Shown here: piece after piece, positions 34,443-45,398 of the stretch | Position numbering within the stretch: the first letter of the stretch is position 1 | Layout: each line of letters opens with the position of its first letter | NCBI GenBank assembly: GCA_023105745.1 | Contig: JALGQZ010000003.1 | Location: 70,840,696 to 70,904,695 of the forward strand | Length of the DNA: 64,000 bases | Direction of reading: 5' to 3' | From: Austropuccinia psidii | Lineage: Eukaryota > Basidiomycota > Pucciniomycetes > Pucciniales > Sphaerophragmiaceae | The notes under the pieces: model-generated | Told to the model about the DNA's origin: nothing | Database searches by the model: none | What the model saw: only the letters and a program-made list of their open reading frames with translations | Position numbers and translations under genes: made by a program

Positions 34443-34560
34443 GGGTGTTGGTAAACACACGTAAGCTTTTAGTAAAAACACGTAAGCCCGTATGTGTTTT
34501 TACTAAAAACTTACTTGTGTTTACCAATTTATGGTAAAAACACGTATGTGACCTTAATTT
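34443..34560. repeat. Left terminal inverted repeat and subterminal ACACGTA motifs
   Basis: After the 24-bp inverted repeat, AAAAACACGTAAG and AAAAACACGTATG recur in both orientations, with GTGTTTTTACTAAAAACTTAC between. The right end (39520-39566) has CTTACGTGTTTTTACC and CTTACGTTTTTTTACC. Confidence 0.75.
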
Positions 34561-34737
34561 TCAAAAAAAATTCCTCAGGCTCAGTTTTGAGGTTTTTTTT
34601 AATTCTTTTTGCCATATTTTTCCCGACTTGGCATGTCAATAAGCACAAATTTTTTGAAATTTTTTTTTTTTGCCAAATTTCACAAATTTGGCCAATATGC
34701 CAAAATGGCATATTTTTTTCAAAAATTCATTTAAAAT

Positions 34738-35057
34738 CTTCCCACTTATGAATTTCCTTCATTTTTTTTTAAAATAAAGGGTTCAATGTGAAGAATAAAG
34801 AACCAGAATCCCATAATTTTGGGAATTTTTTTGGGTGGGACAAGTGAAGGCGCAAAAAGAGTTTTTTTTTCAAATGTTTTTTCCCGTCATTGTAATATGC
34901 CTATTTTTAAAAAGTGAATTTAATAACTTCCCAATTATGAATTTCCTTCATGTTTTTTTTAAATTAAAGGGTTCAATCTGGACAATAAAGAGCCAGAAGC
35001 TCATGAATTGGGAAAACTTTTTGGGTGGGACCACAAGTGAAGGCGCAATGGTTGTTT
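34738..35057. repeat. 189-bp direct duplication in the MULE left arm
   Basis: CTTCCCACTTATGAATTTCC at 34738 restarts at 34927 with small changes, followed in both copies by AAGGGTTCAAT, CAATAAAG-like text, TTTGGGTGGGAC and GTGAAGGCGCAA. It lies downstream of the transposase stop codon and has no gene. Confidence 0.8.
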
Positions 35058-35229
35058 TTTTTAACTGTTTTTTTTCTTGTGTGTAATATGACTATTTTCA
35101 AGTACAAAACATCCACATGTTTGATAAAAAAGGAGACTGAGGTGGGATTTAAGCAATAAAAATGACTGAGGAGGGGGATAATTGGCATAAATTGTATATA
35201 CAAAAATCATTCAATCAGAATCAACCTCC

Positions 35230-35966
35230 TGTCACAGGGGCTCTTCTAAAATGAAGAGGGCCTGGCACTCAGTGAACAGACTTACTTATGGAGGGCTCAA
35301 AAAGAAATACTCAAATGATGAGAGTAATGGAGTAAGAGGATAAATTCCTAGTCATAAAATAATAAGTAAAAAGGATAAGAGAGACAAAGCAAAAGCAATA
35401 ATAAAGAGCCAACCACAAATAATCCTGAGTCACTGTTTCAACCTGTTCAGAAAAGAGAAAAGGGATTAATAAGGATATGGCCACCAGGACTCTACTGAAC
35501 AGGTGAGGGAAGGCTAAGACTAACTTAATAAGTAATAAAATAATATTCCAAAAGTGAGAATAAAATAATATTAAATAATAAATCAACTATTTTAATTAAC
35601 TGGGGGAAAAACCCCCAGGTGGGTGAAGAGGGGCTGGTATATGTGAGAAATGCCAGTCTTGGAGTTTGAGTGTTGAGATACTTGTCTGTATGCTGGAAGA
35701 AGTTGGATGTGGGATTGAATCCTGTATTGGTGAATCTAATACAGGTTATACAGTCAATACAGGTATTTGCGCCTGTATTGATTACAGGACTGTATTTGGT
35801 GAATCCTGTATTTGGGTCTTGCCTGTATGAAAACTGTATTGAGGTCTGGAACTGTATTTGGAGACTGTTGAATGAAACCCCCTTGCTGATTGGGTTTTGA
35901 GGGGTATCAATGAAGTAATGATTGTAGAATATGATTGGTAATGCCCCTGCCTCCTTGGCTGTGACA
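35230..35966 (-). mobile_element. Family 1 solo LTR, short form (737 bp)
   Basis: Plus-strand ends TGTCACAGGGGCTCTTC and TTGGCTGTGACA, with perfect duplication CCTCC at 35225-35229 and 35967-35971. It entered the last codons of the MULE transposase. It holds eleven ATACAG/CTGTAT words and the sequence AGTTAATTAAAAT (minus strand, 35589-35601) that pairs with the Family 1 primer site. Confidence 0.94.
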
Positions 35967-36577
35967 CCTCCAAAATAGTGGGTTTTTTCTGAGAGGGGGG
36001 GAGGAAGATTGGACAAATACAACATTCTGTGTTTCTTAAATTTATCAGCCCACCCCAGGGCTTGTTTTTGGGCATGAATCTCCCAGTTCACAGTAATGGG
36101 GGGGACTGGATAAACTTTAGAAATGATGATGTCCAATGGAACAAAATGAGCACAACTATTCAAGAAGTAGATGAAAATGGGGGGATTATCATTTGGAGGA
36201 CAGAAATAAGGGAAAAAGGAAAAAGATTGGGCTGTGGAATAAAAGAAAACTGGTCTTTTATACTTATTTGCAATTGGATCCCCCATGTCAGGCATGGACA
36301 TCCACTTGCTTTTTGGAGCCTGGCCAACATCTTCATACCATTCAATTCTTTCCAAATAAGAGGATACTGAGGGAATTAAGGTGTTCATGGCTTCATAAAG
36401 GTCTTGATTTTGGTGAATTTCTTCAGCCAAGTCACCTCTGACATCAGCCCATTGATCTTGAGTCTTGGAAATGAAGTGGGATACTGTTCTGTAGCCACAG
36501 TTTCCATCACCCTGGACATTGATGGCCTTGAAGGTGTATTTCAATATAAACTTGGGCAAGTCTTCTGAGCCAGTTAT

Positions 36578-36656
36578 CTGATAACATAAGTTCAAAAAAT
36601 GAATAAATATCAAAATAAACAACATAAAATTACATTAAAAAGAATCAGAAACTCAC
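36578..36656 (-). other. Intron in the MULE transposase gene (79 bp)
   Basis: Minus-strand donor GTGAGT at 36656, acceptor TTATCAG ending at 36578. It joins the zinc-knuckle exon to the OTU exon. Confidence 0.7.
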
Positions 36657-37307
36657 AAACAGCTTGGAGCATTCATCACTTGTGTGATAGTTGCTTTGAC
36701 AATGCTCACAGGTCAGGTCAATTGCATCATAGATATTCAAACTGGTGGCAGGCTTGTGTGATTTTCTTTCTGATGTTTTGCTTCCAATTGAAAATCTTCT
36801 GCACCTTCTAAGGGTTACTTCTGATTTATTTAATTCAGTTGCTGAGGGTAGTGAATCTGATGAACTGATGGATTTAGATAATGAGTCCTCAGAATCTTCA
36901 GAATCTTCAGATGAGTCCACTTCCATAATTGGAGAGGGGAAATTTGACTGGGATCTTGAAGTTGTTGTGCTGGTCACTTTTGATGGGGGTCTTCCTCTTC
37001 TCTTGGTTTGACTCTCAATGATTTCAAATCTTGAAGGTTCTCTTTTGTTTTTATTCTTGGCTCCTTGGGGTCTTCCACGGATATTCTTGCATTCTAGAGG
37101 GTCTTCATAATATTGATCATCCTCTTGACTCTTGGGAATTTGATCAAATGGGACTTTTCCAGTCAAAACATCTTGAAAATGTTGGAGTATTGGGGTGATT
37201 TGTGCCATTGGTCTTTGAAACAGGTCTTCCCCAATGTCTTCAAATATTTTCTTGGCTTCATTCTTTCTTTCTTTTTCAACACTTTGATCATCACCTTGAA
37301 AACCAGT

Positions 37308-37378
37308 CTGAGAAGAATATGACAAGTAAAATCAGTTAATAAGAAAAAAATAATAAGAAGAAATTAAAAAACCCTCAC
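37308..37378 (-). other. Intron in the MULE transposase gene (71 bp)
   Basis: Minus-strand donor GTGAGG at 37378, branch AACTGAT and acceptor TTCTTCTCAG ending at 37308. A further in-frame intron of 60 nt with acceptor TTTTCTCAG near 37930 is possible but not required by the frame. Confidence 0.7.
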
Positions 37379-39566
37379 AGGCAAATTCAAATTCCACTGA
37401 GGATGGAAGTCTGATAATTCAAGCCTTTGGCGCTTGGCAAATGCCTTTTGGGTCTTATGCTTGCAAGGAATGCCTTTATAATTGTTGTATTTGTTGGTGC
37501 ATTTTTCATTTGGAGGAAATTTTGTTTTGAAATTTTCAAAGGCAATCTGAAGAGCATAATGAGACACCTTGCCATTGAGGGCACAGATGTGTGGAGGAAA
37601 ATTCTTGACATGGAAAATCATTTCTTTGGAGATTCTGTTGATAATTTCAATAAATTGTTTTCTGAATGCCATGTGGAGTGCCCTGACTACCTCCAGGAGA
37701 GTACCAGTGGACCTTTGTAGCCAAAGTTTAACCATGGCATGGGCACCTTCAACTCTGGAGGTGGAGCCCACACCCAGGTGGCAATGGTGGTTTGTCCAGG
37801 CTGGCACATAATACTCCTTTAGAGGAAGCCAAGTATTTTCCAAATACTGCAAGACCTCAGCATTTTTAACTTGCTTTTGAAGCTTCTTCCAGTTGTCTTT
37901 GAAAGACTTTTCAGTGGGTGAATACATAAGCTGAGAAAAGAATCCCAAAGTCATTAATAAAGACAATAATAAGAAAAAAAGTGAAATAACATGAAGTAAA
38001 ATGAAGAAGTATATTTCTTGATTCCAAAGGCCCATCAAATTTTCAAAATCAGTTCCATGACCAATTTTCTTCATGCAATGAGCAGATACATCCTTGTTGA
38101 TGTGCCAAATGCATAGCATGACTTTGGAGTCTGGGAAGAGCTTCTTAATAGAGTCTTTCAAGGCCAGATCCCTGTCAATAACAATAACTGGGGGGAAACA
38201 AGATTGGTGTTGTTGAGGACCTTTTCAATGTATTGATTTAATGCCCAAGTATATGAAGTTTCATTTTTATTCTTCATCAAACAAAAAGCCCCAGAAAAGG
38301 TCTTATTTGTTGAGCTGAATCCAACAATATGAAAAAGAGGCATTTTGTACTTATTGGTTTTATAAGTACAATCCATAAGAATGACATGAGGAAAGCCATG
38401 AAGAAGTTTTATGGCCAGGGGGTGAGTAAAAAACAAGGAGGTAATGTGTCCCTCAGAATCCCTTGCAGAGGACCAAACAAAATTTCCTTCTTTGAGAGTG
38501 TCAATAAGAGCATCAATGGGCCTTCTGCCTTGCAGTTTGTCTTTCTTTATTTTCTTGACTTGGTTATAAATGTCTTGAAGGATTACAGGCCTGTCAGACT
38601 CCCTCTGGCTGCATAATTGGGCCTGAATTTGCCTTGGCATGAGGAGTGATTCAGACATTTGAGCAATTTGGGATGTTTCTTGCTCATTGAATTTCCTGAA
38701 AGCAGGATGTGCCATGATATTTTCAGTGGCATCATGGCTATGTTCAGGATTTTTGACATTAAGAGTCCAAGTGGTGCTCTTGGCATATTTCCTGGCATAA
38801 AGTCTAAAAGGACAGTCTAGCTTTCTTGAGGTGACTGTTTTGGAGGGGCTTTTGTTGGGATTTGGGGTGCCAGACCTATCACAACATATTTCAATTTGGT
38901 TGTGGGTCATATTAGACCTCAAGGTGGACACAGCATACCCCTGAGCCCTGGCAACATTATGCACATGTTGCCAAAGAAGCTCAAGGGTCTGAAATTCACC
39001 TTCAGTGGGGGGGGCATTTTTGAATGAAAAATATGTGTAAAAGTGAAAAAAAGGGGGGATTTGGGGATTTGGAATGGGGTAAGAACCTTTCGAAGTGTGA
39101 AAAAGAGGTGAAAAAAGGTGTGAAAAATAAACAGAAGGGGTTAAGAGTGAAAGAAAGTGGTTTAAATATGGGATTAATGGATGAGGGAAGGTAAAAAATT
39201 GGAAATTTGGAGGCTTGAAAGCAGGTTGTTGTGGTGGAAAATGCAGTCTTTGGGTGAAAAAAAGAAAAAAAAGTGTGAAAAGCTTTGCAAAATGGCTTTG
39301 GTAATGCTGTTTTTCCAAAAAAAAACAATGGTTTGGGGTGGGGATAATGTGGATTGTTGGGGTGTTTGGGCTTTTTTTTTGGGGGGGGGCTGGGCAAAAA
39401 AATCTGAAACAATTTGGAGTTAGAGAGGTTTTGGGGGGAAAAAACCTCTTTTGGGCATGTTTTGGCCCAATACAGGCATTGTTGTGTTTCATTTTTAATT
39501 AAAAATGGGCCCAGGGCACCCCTTACGTGTTTTTACCAATTTGCTTACGTTTTTTTACCAATACCC

Positions 39567-39848
39567 ATATTTTATATAACTTTTAACCAAAAATATTTCA
39601 ATTTCATAATGTATATTAAAAATTCATTTTTACTTAACTTTTACAAGTAAAAATGTATTTTCATAATTTCAAATTTTATTGTAATTTTAATTTTTGAATT
39701 ATAATTGAATTTTGAATTTTAAATAGAAATTTGTATTTATATTTCAATTTATATTTTTTAATATAGATAAATTTATTTTATTTGTATTTGTACCTTAATT
39801 TATCATTTGTGGTCTTTTAGGTATATGAAAATACATCTAAGGCTCACA
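39567..39848 (-). repeat. Family 3 5' LTR, third segment
   Basis: This resumes the C-type LTR after the MULE and ends CATCTAAGGCTCACA at 39848, i.e. the TGTGAGCC start in the minus sense. The bases TCCTT at 39849-39853 are the candidate target duplication; the other copy was lost on the left. Confidence 0.82.
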
Positions 39849-42800
39849 TCCTTGATCCTACAACAATGCCATGATTACCCCTATATGGGACATATCAGTG
39901 AAGATAGGACCAAGGAGAGGGTAGCAAACACAGGTTGGTGGCCCAAATGGGAACAAGAGTTGAGTGAATACAGCAACACTTGTGAAGGATGCCAGAAGGA
40001 AAACAGAAAACAAGAGAAAAGCTATTGGCTATGTAAGATTTGTCTATGAAACTGATGATAATATTACTTTGAATCAACAGTACTATGACTGTTCTTATGA
40101 AATATAATAACAAAATGTTATTATAACCACAATTAAATAATTGAAAATTATTTCTTTCACGTGTTAAACACTACTAGTGATTTTGACAATGAGTAAGTAA
40201 TTGTCTACAAGAATCAATTACAAGAAGATTTTAATAATAAAACTTCTTTTATTAAAATAATAAAATTATTTTAATATATAATTATCTTTTGCAAGAATAA
40301 CTATAATTGTAATTCTTGAAGAAAACTAATTTTAGAGAAAAACTTTAAGAATTGGGTATAAATCACTCACTAAGATTCCAAAGAACTCATTGAAAGATAA
40401 AATAGAGAGATTTGATGTAGAATTGTGGATTTTAAGGATCAAAATGAATCTATAACATTATTACAACAATATATAGTTGGATTCTATGTTTTCACGTCTT
40501 TCTGATTGATTCTGAAAGATTTAAAACACTTAAGAATAGCTTTAACTAATACTTACTTGTTGGTAATAATGATTTAAATGATAATAATATGATGAAATGG
40601 AAAAAACAGCAAGAGGAGGCCTCTTTTAAGTCAATAACAGCTCACAGAGGCATGCCATGGAGCAAACTGAAAAATCAGTGAGTGAGAAAACAATAAACCC
40701 TTTTGGATTATTGATTGCATCATCTGTTGTCACGTAAGATTATCATAATTACTTAATTGATGCTTTTACGTGACTACCAACCCCAATATGGTTAAGAATA
40801 AAAGGAGTAACATTTGTAAATCTCCTTTTATTCCAAATTAATCATTAATTTCTCAAAGTCATCAATGTTATTGGCAATTTCATCACAGGTTGTAAGTACT
40901 GTGAATTTTTGAAGATTCAGTGTTTCACGTAGAATAGTCACAAATGGACTGTAGGTAAAACATTTAATTTTACTAGTAAAACCATTGATCTTTTTGATTG
41001 TACCACAGATAATACAGTTCTTCAATATTCCTGAAAGTTTCAGAAAGATTAATTAAGAATTGTATTTTTAATGAATTTTTGAGGTTTTTACCTCATTTCT
41101 ACGTAGAATTGCAAATATCAGTGTTTCACTGGTTGCTATGAGGTAAATAAATGGATGAAAGTCCAAAAAGGGTTTTAATTACTCTTTTGGGGTTTATCCA
41201 TGGAAAATCATTAAGAATTGACCTGGTTACAGGAGTCTAAGTACCTCTTTACCTCCTTGGCGCGTCAAAATAGCAGGTTATATGCTATTTTCTTAAGATT
41301 TACAGTAGTTGTAAGATGGTAACCAAGTTCCCAAAGGGTTTTAGTTTACCAATTAGGCCAAGATCAGCCATAGATCTAAGCTTTGGAGCTGTCCACGCCT
41401 CTGAGGCCTCAGAAGTTGGGTGCCCTGGCTCTCTTTGATGTCCTTTGTCCCCCTTGCCTATTTTTCACGTCAAAACAGAAATTTCAGCTCAGTGAGATAT
41501 CCACTATGGGTGTATCAAAGGTCCATGTAAGAATACCATAATATTAAGTGCTCAAAACATGCATAACACTATTCTTAGTGTATATGTAACATGGGATTTC
41601 TCACATTCCCATTATTTTGGCATGAAATTAAGAAAAACAAACGTTTTCATGGATCTTTTATGTGGTATTGATGATGTGGTATTGAAATATTTTCCATTTT
41701 ACCACCTTAAAGAGTCAATTTGGGCTTATTCACTCTATGAAGCTACCCTAGGTGAGTTTTTGTGTAGAATCCAAATCTGGCCTTAAATCTATGGATTTAC
41801 TTACTCAATAAAAAGTTATTCATCTTTTCTGAAATCAAAAATGATGAATTTTGGATATATGCATGACTTATGAGTTATGCAGAGGTCAAAATTCATTTTT
41901 AAGATAATTGTGGCTTATTTGGGTATGTAAAATATACCTCAAGGCTCACAGGCTACTTCAGCACATAGAAGAACCCAAACACCCATGGGAAACCATCAAC
42001 ATGGGCTGGGCTACAGGACTAGTCCCAAGAGGAAAAGAAAAATTTGATTCTTGCCTGATCATAGTTGATAGGTTAAGAAAGAGTGTCAGGTGCCCACCAT
42101 TTCACAAGGAGGACACAGCAATGGATACTGCTTTGTTATTTTGGAATAATATATTATCTACCTGTGGAGTCCCTAAAATTCTCATTAATGATAGGGACCC
42201 CAAAGGTACATCAGAAATTTGGATCAACTTTTATGAAATTCTAGGTACAAAGCTTGCATTTCCTACATTTTACCATCCACAAACAGATGGCCTAGCCGAA
42301 AAGATGATCCAAACCAGGGAGGATATCCTTAGAGGATTCTGTGCATATGGCATGGAATACAAGGACCATGACTAGGTTACCCTTCTACCAGCCGTCCGAC
42401 TGGCTTATGACACTAGTCAGCATTCTACCAAAGGGAAATCACCTTCGCTGGTAGAGAAAGCGTGGAACCCCCTGTTGACTGTGGATTACTTGAAGACAAA
42501 TCGTCTGACCATCCACCCCACATCCAAGTACTTCCATGATATATGGAACAAGGCTTGCAAAACAGCTTCCAAATGCATAGCTGAGGCAAAAGAATACAAC
42601 AAACAGAGGTGGGACAAATCACACATGGAACCTTACTTTAAAGAAGGGGACCAAGTGCCAGTGTCTACACTTAACCTCACCAATCTTAAGGGACCAAAGA
42701 AAACAAGAGACTCATTTTTAGGGCCATTAAATATGATTAAGATTATAGGGAAGAATGCAGCAGAGGGCAAACTCACAGAGGAATTCTCTAGGAAACACCC

Positions 42801-43127
42801 AGTATTCCCAGTAAGTTTGGTCAAGCCATACTTCCAGACAGAGGAGGATAAGTTCCCCTCTAGGAAGAAGAATCCCACTCCACCAGAAATAATGGAGGTG
42901 GAAGACTCTCCTGGCCATTTGAAGAAGATAATAAATTCCAGGAAGCTCACACTGAATGGTAAAGACCAACATCAATACTTGGTCAGATTTAAAAACCACA
43001 CAGCTGACAAAGACAAGTGGTTGACAGAAGATGCCATACCAGATTGGAACCTTCATCTAAGGAGATTAAGGGGCTCTAGGAGAACTGAACAGTCTCATCA
43101 GTTTTGGGCCTTCTTAAAAGGAGGGTA
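39849..43127 (+). pseudogene. Family 2 integrase and C-terminal domain, interrupted
   Basis: The integrase H2C2 finger (HDYPYMGH...CEGCQ) is at 39866-40000. The frame passes without a break across a Family 3 solo LTR (40032-41950) into [12 protein letters not shown] at 41960. The core reads NMGWATG, where the first catalytic Asp is replaced by Gly, then [10 protein letters not shown] and [15 protein letters not shown] at 42373-42375 marks a small deletion. The C-terminus (WDKSHMEPYFKEGDQVPVS, FPVSLVKPYFQTEEDKFPSR) ends in a chromodomain-like segment YLVRFKNHTADKDKWL up to about 43080. Upstream domains were cut off by the Family 3 insertion at 39848. Confidence 0.87.
40032..41950 (-). mobile_element. 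Family 3 solo LTR, A subtype (1919 bp)
   Basis: Plus-strand ends TGTAAGATTTGTCTATG and CAAGGCTCACA, with perfect duplication GGCTA at 40027-40031 and 41951-41955. Removing it restores the Family 2 integrase frame (KSYW-LLQH). Confidence 0.95.
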
Positions 43128-44567
43128 TGTCAGCCTGTGACTCAAAACCAGAGCACAAGCATGACAGCCAAATACCATAAATCAATGGTATAGGCAAGAT
43201 ACCACCAAAAGATGGAGATGAGGCAAATAAGCTCAAGAGGTATCAAAAGAAAGAGGAAAGTACCCTTTCTCCAAATATACAAGTCCCATCATCATAGGAC
43301 AAATAATAACAAAGTTATTCCTGCTTAAAGCTTTTGCCAAGCATAAACTTTAATTTTGACCTCTCATCTGAAATCCAGAGGAAGGGGCTTAACCCCATAA
43401 AGTGGGTATTAAAAATGAGCCTCTGAGCTGGGGCTCTCCAATGGTACTATAAAAATTCAGCTAGCATAAGAATTACAGAAGTTATGACCAAAATAAGGTC
43501 AAATAAGGGTGATTAAAATATTTACCTCTCATCTAACTTCTATAGTTTGAGTGGGAGATATCTAAAGTGGGGTGTTTTTGGAAAGGGCAAAATTAGAGCT
43601 ATCTGATGGTGCCATTCATATCCCCATATCTCATCTAGAACAAAGGTTATGGGGCAAAAGAGCTCCATACAGTTTTTAAGTAAAACATACATATGTACAG
43701 AAAATCTTGTACATGGCATAACATTTGCCATATTTAATGATAGTCATATAAAATGAGGTACCATCGTGTATAACACATCCAGGGCTACACAGTGAACCAT
43801 CTTTGAGTTTGATATCTTAAAAAATGACAAAGCAATGGCAGGTTTAAGCTCAAAATTGCACAGTTAGACCAATACAGTCTTAATGTGGGATATTCTCTCA
43901 TAGGTATGATTATGAGGTGTCAAACAGACAAAAAAGCATGTTAATGATTCAATACCTCATAATTGATTGAATAATGGGGTCCCATACAGGTTCTTTACAG
44001 CATTCTACGTGTCACACACGTCAAAAGAGGGCTATGTGTTCCCCATATGAAAATGTTCACCCTGTATTGAGAAATGCTGCCCAGATGTGGTTTCAAAATC
44101 ACATCTGAGCCCAACAAAGGCTATACAGGCCTTGTGAAAACTACAAGTAAGTCCTTGGAAGTGAAAACTCTTCACTTCCTCTACGTGGAAAGGTCTATAA
44201 GGCTTTTTCACCCAATTTCAGGATAAAAAGGGACCTTTTCTCCACCAAAAAAGGTTTCCTCATCCTGCTATTGAATTCCTACATAGTACAGCTGTCAAAA
44301 ACAGCTATACTCTTCGAAAATAATCAGGTCATACTTTGAATTCTTAAGTATTGTAGTTCTTATTATAGTAATCCACCTGGAAAGACTGCACCTAGGGCTT
44401 TCAACCGCGCTCACCACCACTCTTTCACAATAGTAAAGCCCTTATTAAGGGATTTTAAACTTTCATTATCCATTGTAAACCTCTTTTAAATTAATTTTAC
44501 CATGTCACAGTTATAGTTAAAGTTGTAAATAGCCTTATTACATCTTCATCATAGACTGAGCCTGACA
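43128..44567 (+). repeat. Family 2 3' LTR (1440 bp)
   Basis: It starts TGTCAGCCTGTGACTC after the polypurine tract AAAAGGAGGGTA and ends GAGCCTGACA. The candidate target copy is GTCTT at 44568-44572; the 5' end of this element is not in the window. GATAAAAAGGG near 44223 is the TATA-like box. Confidence 0.9.
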
Positions 44568-45398
44568 GTCTTCTAAATCCAGATCCACCATCCTGCAAAG
44601 AATTCTATAATGGTTACAAAATATCCAGAGCTTATTAATACCTCTAAAAAACCCCCCTTGGCCTTTGGAATTTGATGCTAGGAATTGTTTGTATAATGAA
44701 GAATAATTATTTTCATTGTGGGGTTAAGCAGGAGAAGTTCATAGTGCTCACTGAGTGTGGGTAGGGAGTTGAGATGTATGGTTTTGGTGCAGGGCAAGCT
44801 CAAATGACAAAATTACAAATGTAAAATATGATTTCTACCTTTGGGAAGACTATTGAGGATGAAAGGTGACGAATTAAACTTATCTGAGCTTTGGGGTTGG
44901 GTGATGAATAAAATTATGCTCAAAAGTTCATAAATGGTGTTGTGAATGGGTGTGCCTGCTAAGAAGATTTGAAGGTAAGAATGGAGGCTATTAATGGCAT
45001 GGTGAGTGGAAGTGTCTTGAGAGAGGATATAGCTATAAGATGTGGGAAAGGTTATTGGATATAATAGCTAATTTTATATATTAAAATTCCAGACACTCAC
45101 TGTGCTTCATCCAAAAAAATACATTGCCAATTGATTTGAAATATGAATTACTTTGATGGATTTGTTTGTTTAAGTTCTTGTGTGATATTATTGTAAGAAG
45201 TGAGGATGATATTGTATTTTAAGACATTGGCCTCAGATATAAGTGACAAATGGGCCCATAGTAGATGTTGGCTTGCAGCGCTCCAGCCTGAGCATTCTTG
45301 GCTATTTCTGATTTCCAGTTGGTGATTGAGAAAGGTGGGTGTTGAGCATTGGGGGTTGGTAATTAGCCTCTCCTTGGAGGTACCAATTAGTAAAATGG
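44568..45398 (-). pseudogene. SNF2-family helicase-like ATPase fragment
   Basis: On the minus strand, in shifting frames, I read SNF2/Rad5-type motifs in the right order: a motif Ia-like TFLNHQLEI near 45345-45320, GALQANIYYGP near 45280-45250, motif Ib NIILTSYN at 45190-45213, motif II DEAH (Asp-Glu-Ala at 45103-45111, the His completed across an intron), motif III GTPIHNTIYELL near 44960-44920, then SEHYELL near 44755 and INKLWIFCNH near 44640. The Walker A motif would lie further right but is cut off by an LTR at 45399. The helicase C-terminal half is cut off by the Family 2 LTR at 44567. A TAA precedes FQINWQC and at least three frame shifts are needed. It is a decayed piece of a cellular chromatin-remodelling or repair ATPase. 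Confidence 0.75.
45033..45100 (-). other. Intron within the SNF2-like pseudogene (68 bp)
   Basis: Minus-strand donor CA|GTGAGT at 45100 and acceptor CTTATAG ending at 45033. Splicing turns GAT GAA GCA CA + C into DEAH and continues YILSQD, which supports both the intron and the SNF2 call. Confidence 0.7.

Larger units (their letters stand above)
35221..39017 (-). pseudogene. MULE transposase with FAR1-like, SWIM and OTU domains
   Basis: Minus-strand order: FAR1-like region (LDCPFRLYARKY...TLNVKNPEHSHD, near 38820-38700), MULE core (MDCTYKTNKYKMPLFHIVGF with the first Asp near 38370; IDRD near 38180; CIWHIN near 38110; EGAHAMVKLWL near 37735), a SWIM-like GIPCKHK near 37455, AT-hook-like GRPPSK, a zinc knuckle CEHCQSNYHTSDEC near 36710 and an OTU-type cysteine protease domain (GDGNCGYRTV near 36510; CAHFVPL near 36140). 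Introns lie at 37308-37378 and 36578-36656. Two frame breaks coincide with G runs on the plus strand: 38190-38195 and, at the likely start codon, 39007-39014. The native TGA is at 35221-35223; a solo LTR sits just before it. Confidence 0.8.
34443..39566 (-). mobile_element. MULE-type DNA transposon with terminal inverted repeats
   Basis: Ends are GGGTGTTGGTAAACACACGT on the left and, reversed, GGGTATTGGTAAAAAAACGT on the right; 21 of the first 24 bases match. An 8-bp duplication ATATTTTA flanks it (34435-34442 and 39567-39574), and the uninterrupted sequence is seen in another Family 3 LTR at 18930. Subterminal copies of ACACGTAAG near both ends may bind transposase. It carries one minus-strand gene and a Family 1 solo LTR. 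Confidence 0.92.
18696..39848 (-). mobile_element. Family 3 Ty3/gypsy element, antisense, with four nested insertions
   Basis: Minus-strand order: 5' LTR (39848 down to 26603, interrupted), primer-binding site (26581-26602), gag, protease, reverse transcriptase, integrase, polypurine tract, 3' LTR fragment (19213-18696). Nested inside are a Family 1 solo LTR (21980-23645), a complete Family 2 element (28003-34176) and a MULE (34443-39566) that itself holds a solo LTR. The element entered the integrase region of a Family 2 copy that resumes at 39849. Its RNase H domain appears to be deleted. Confidence 0.85.
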
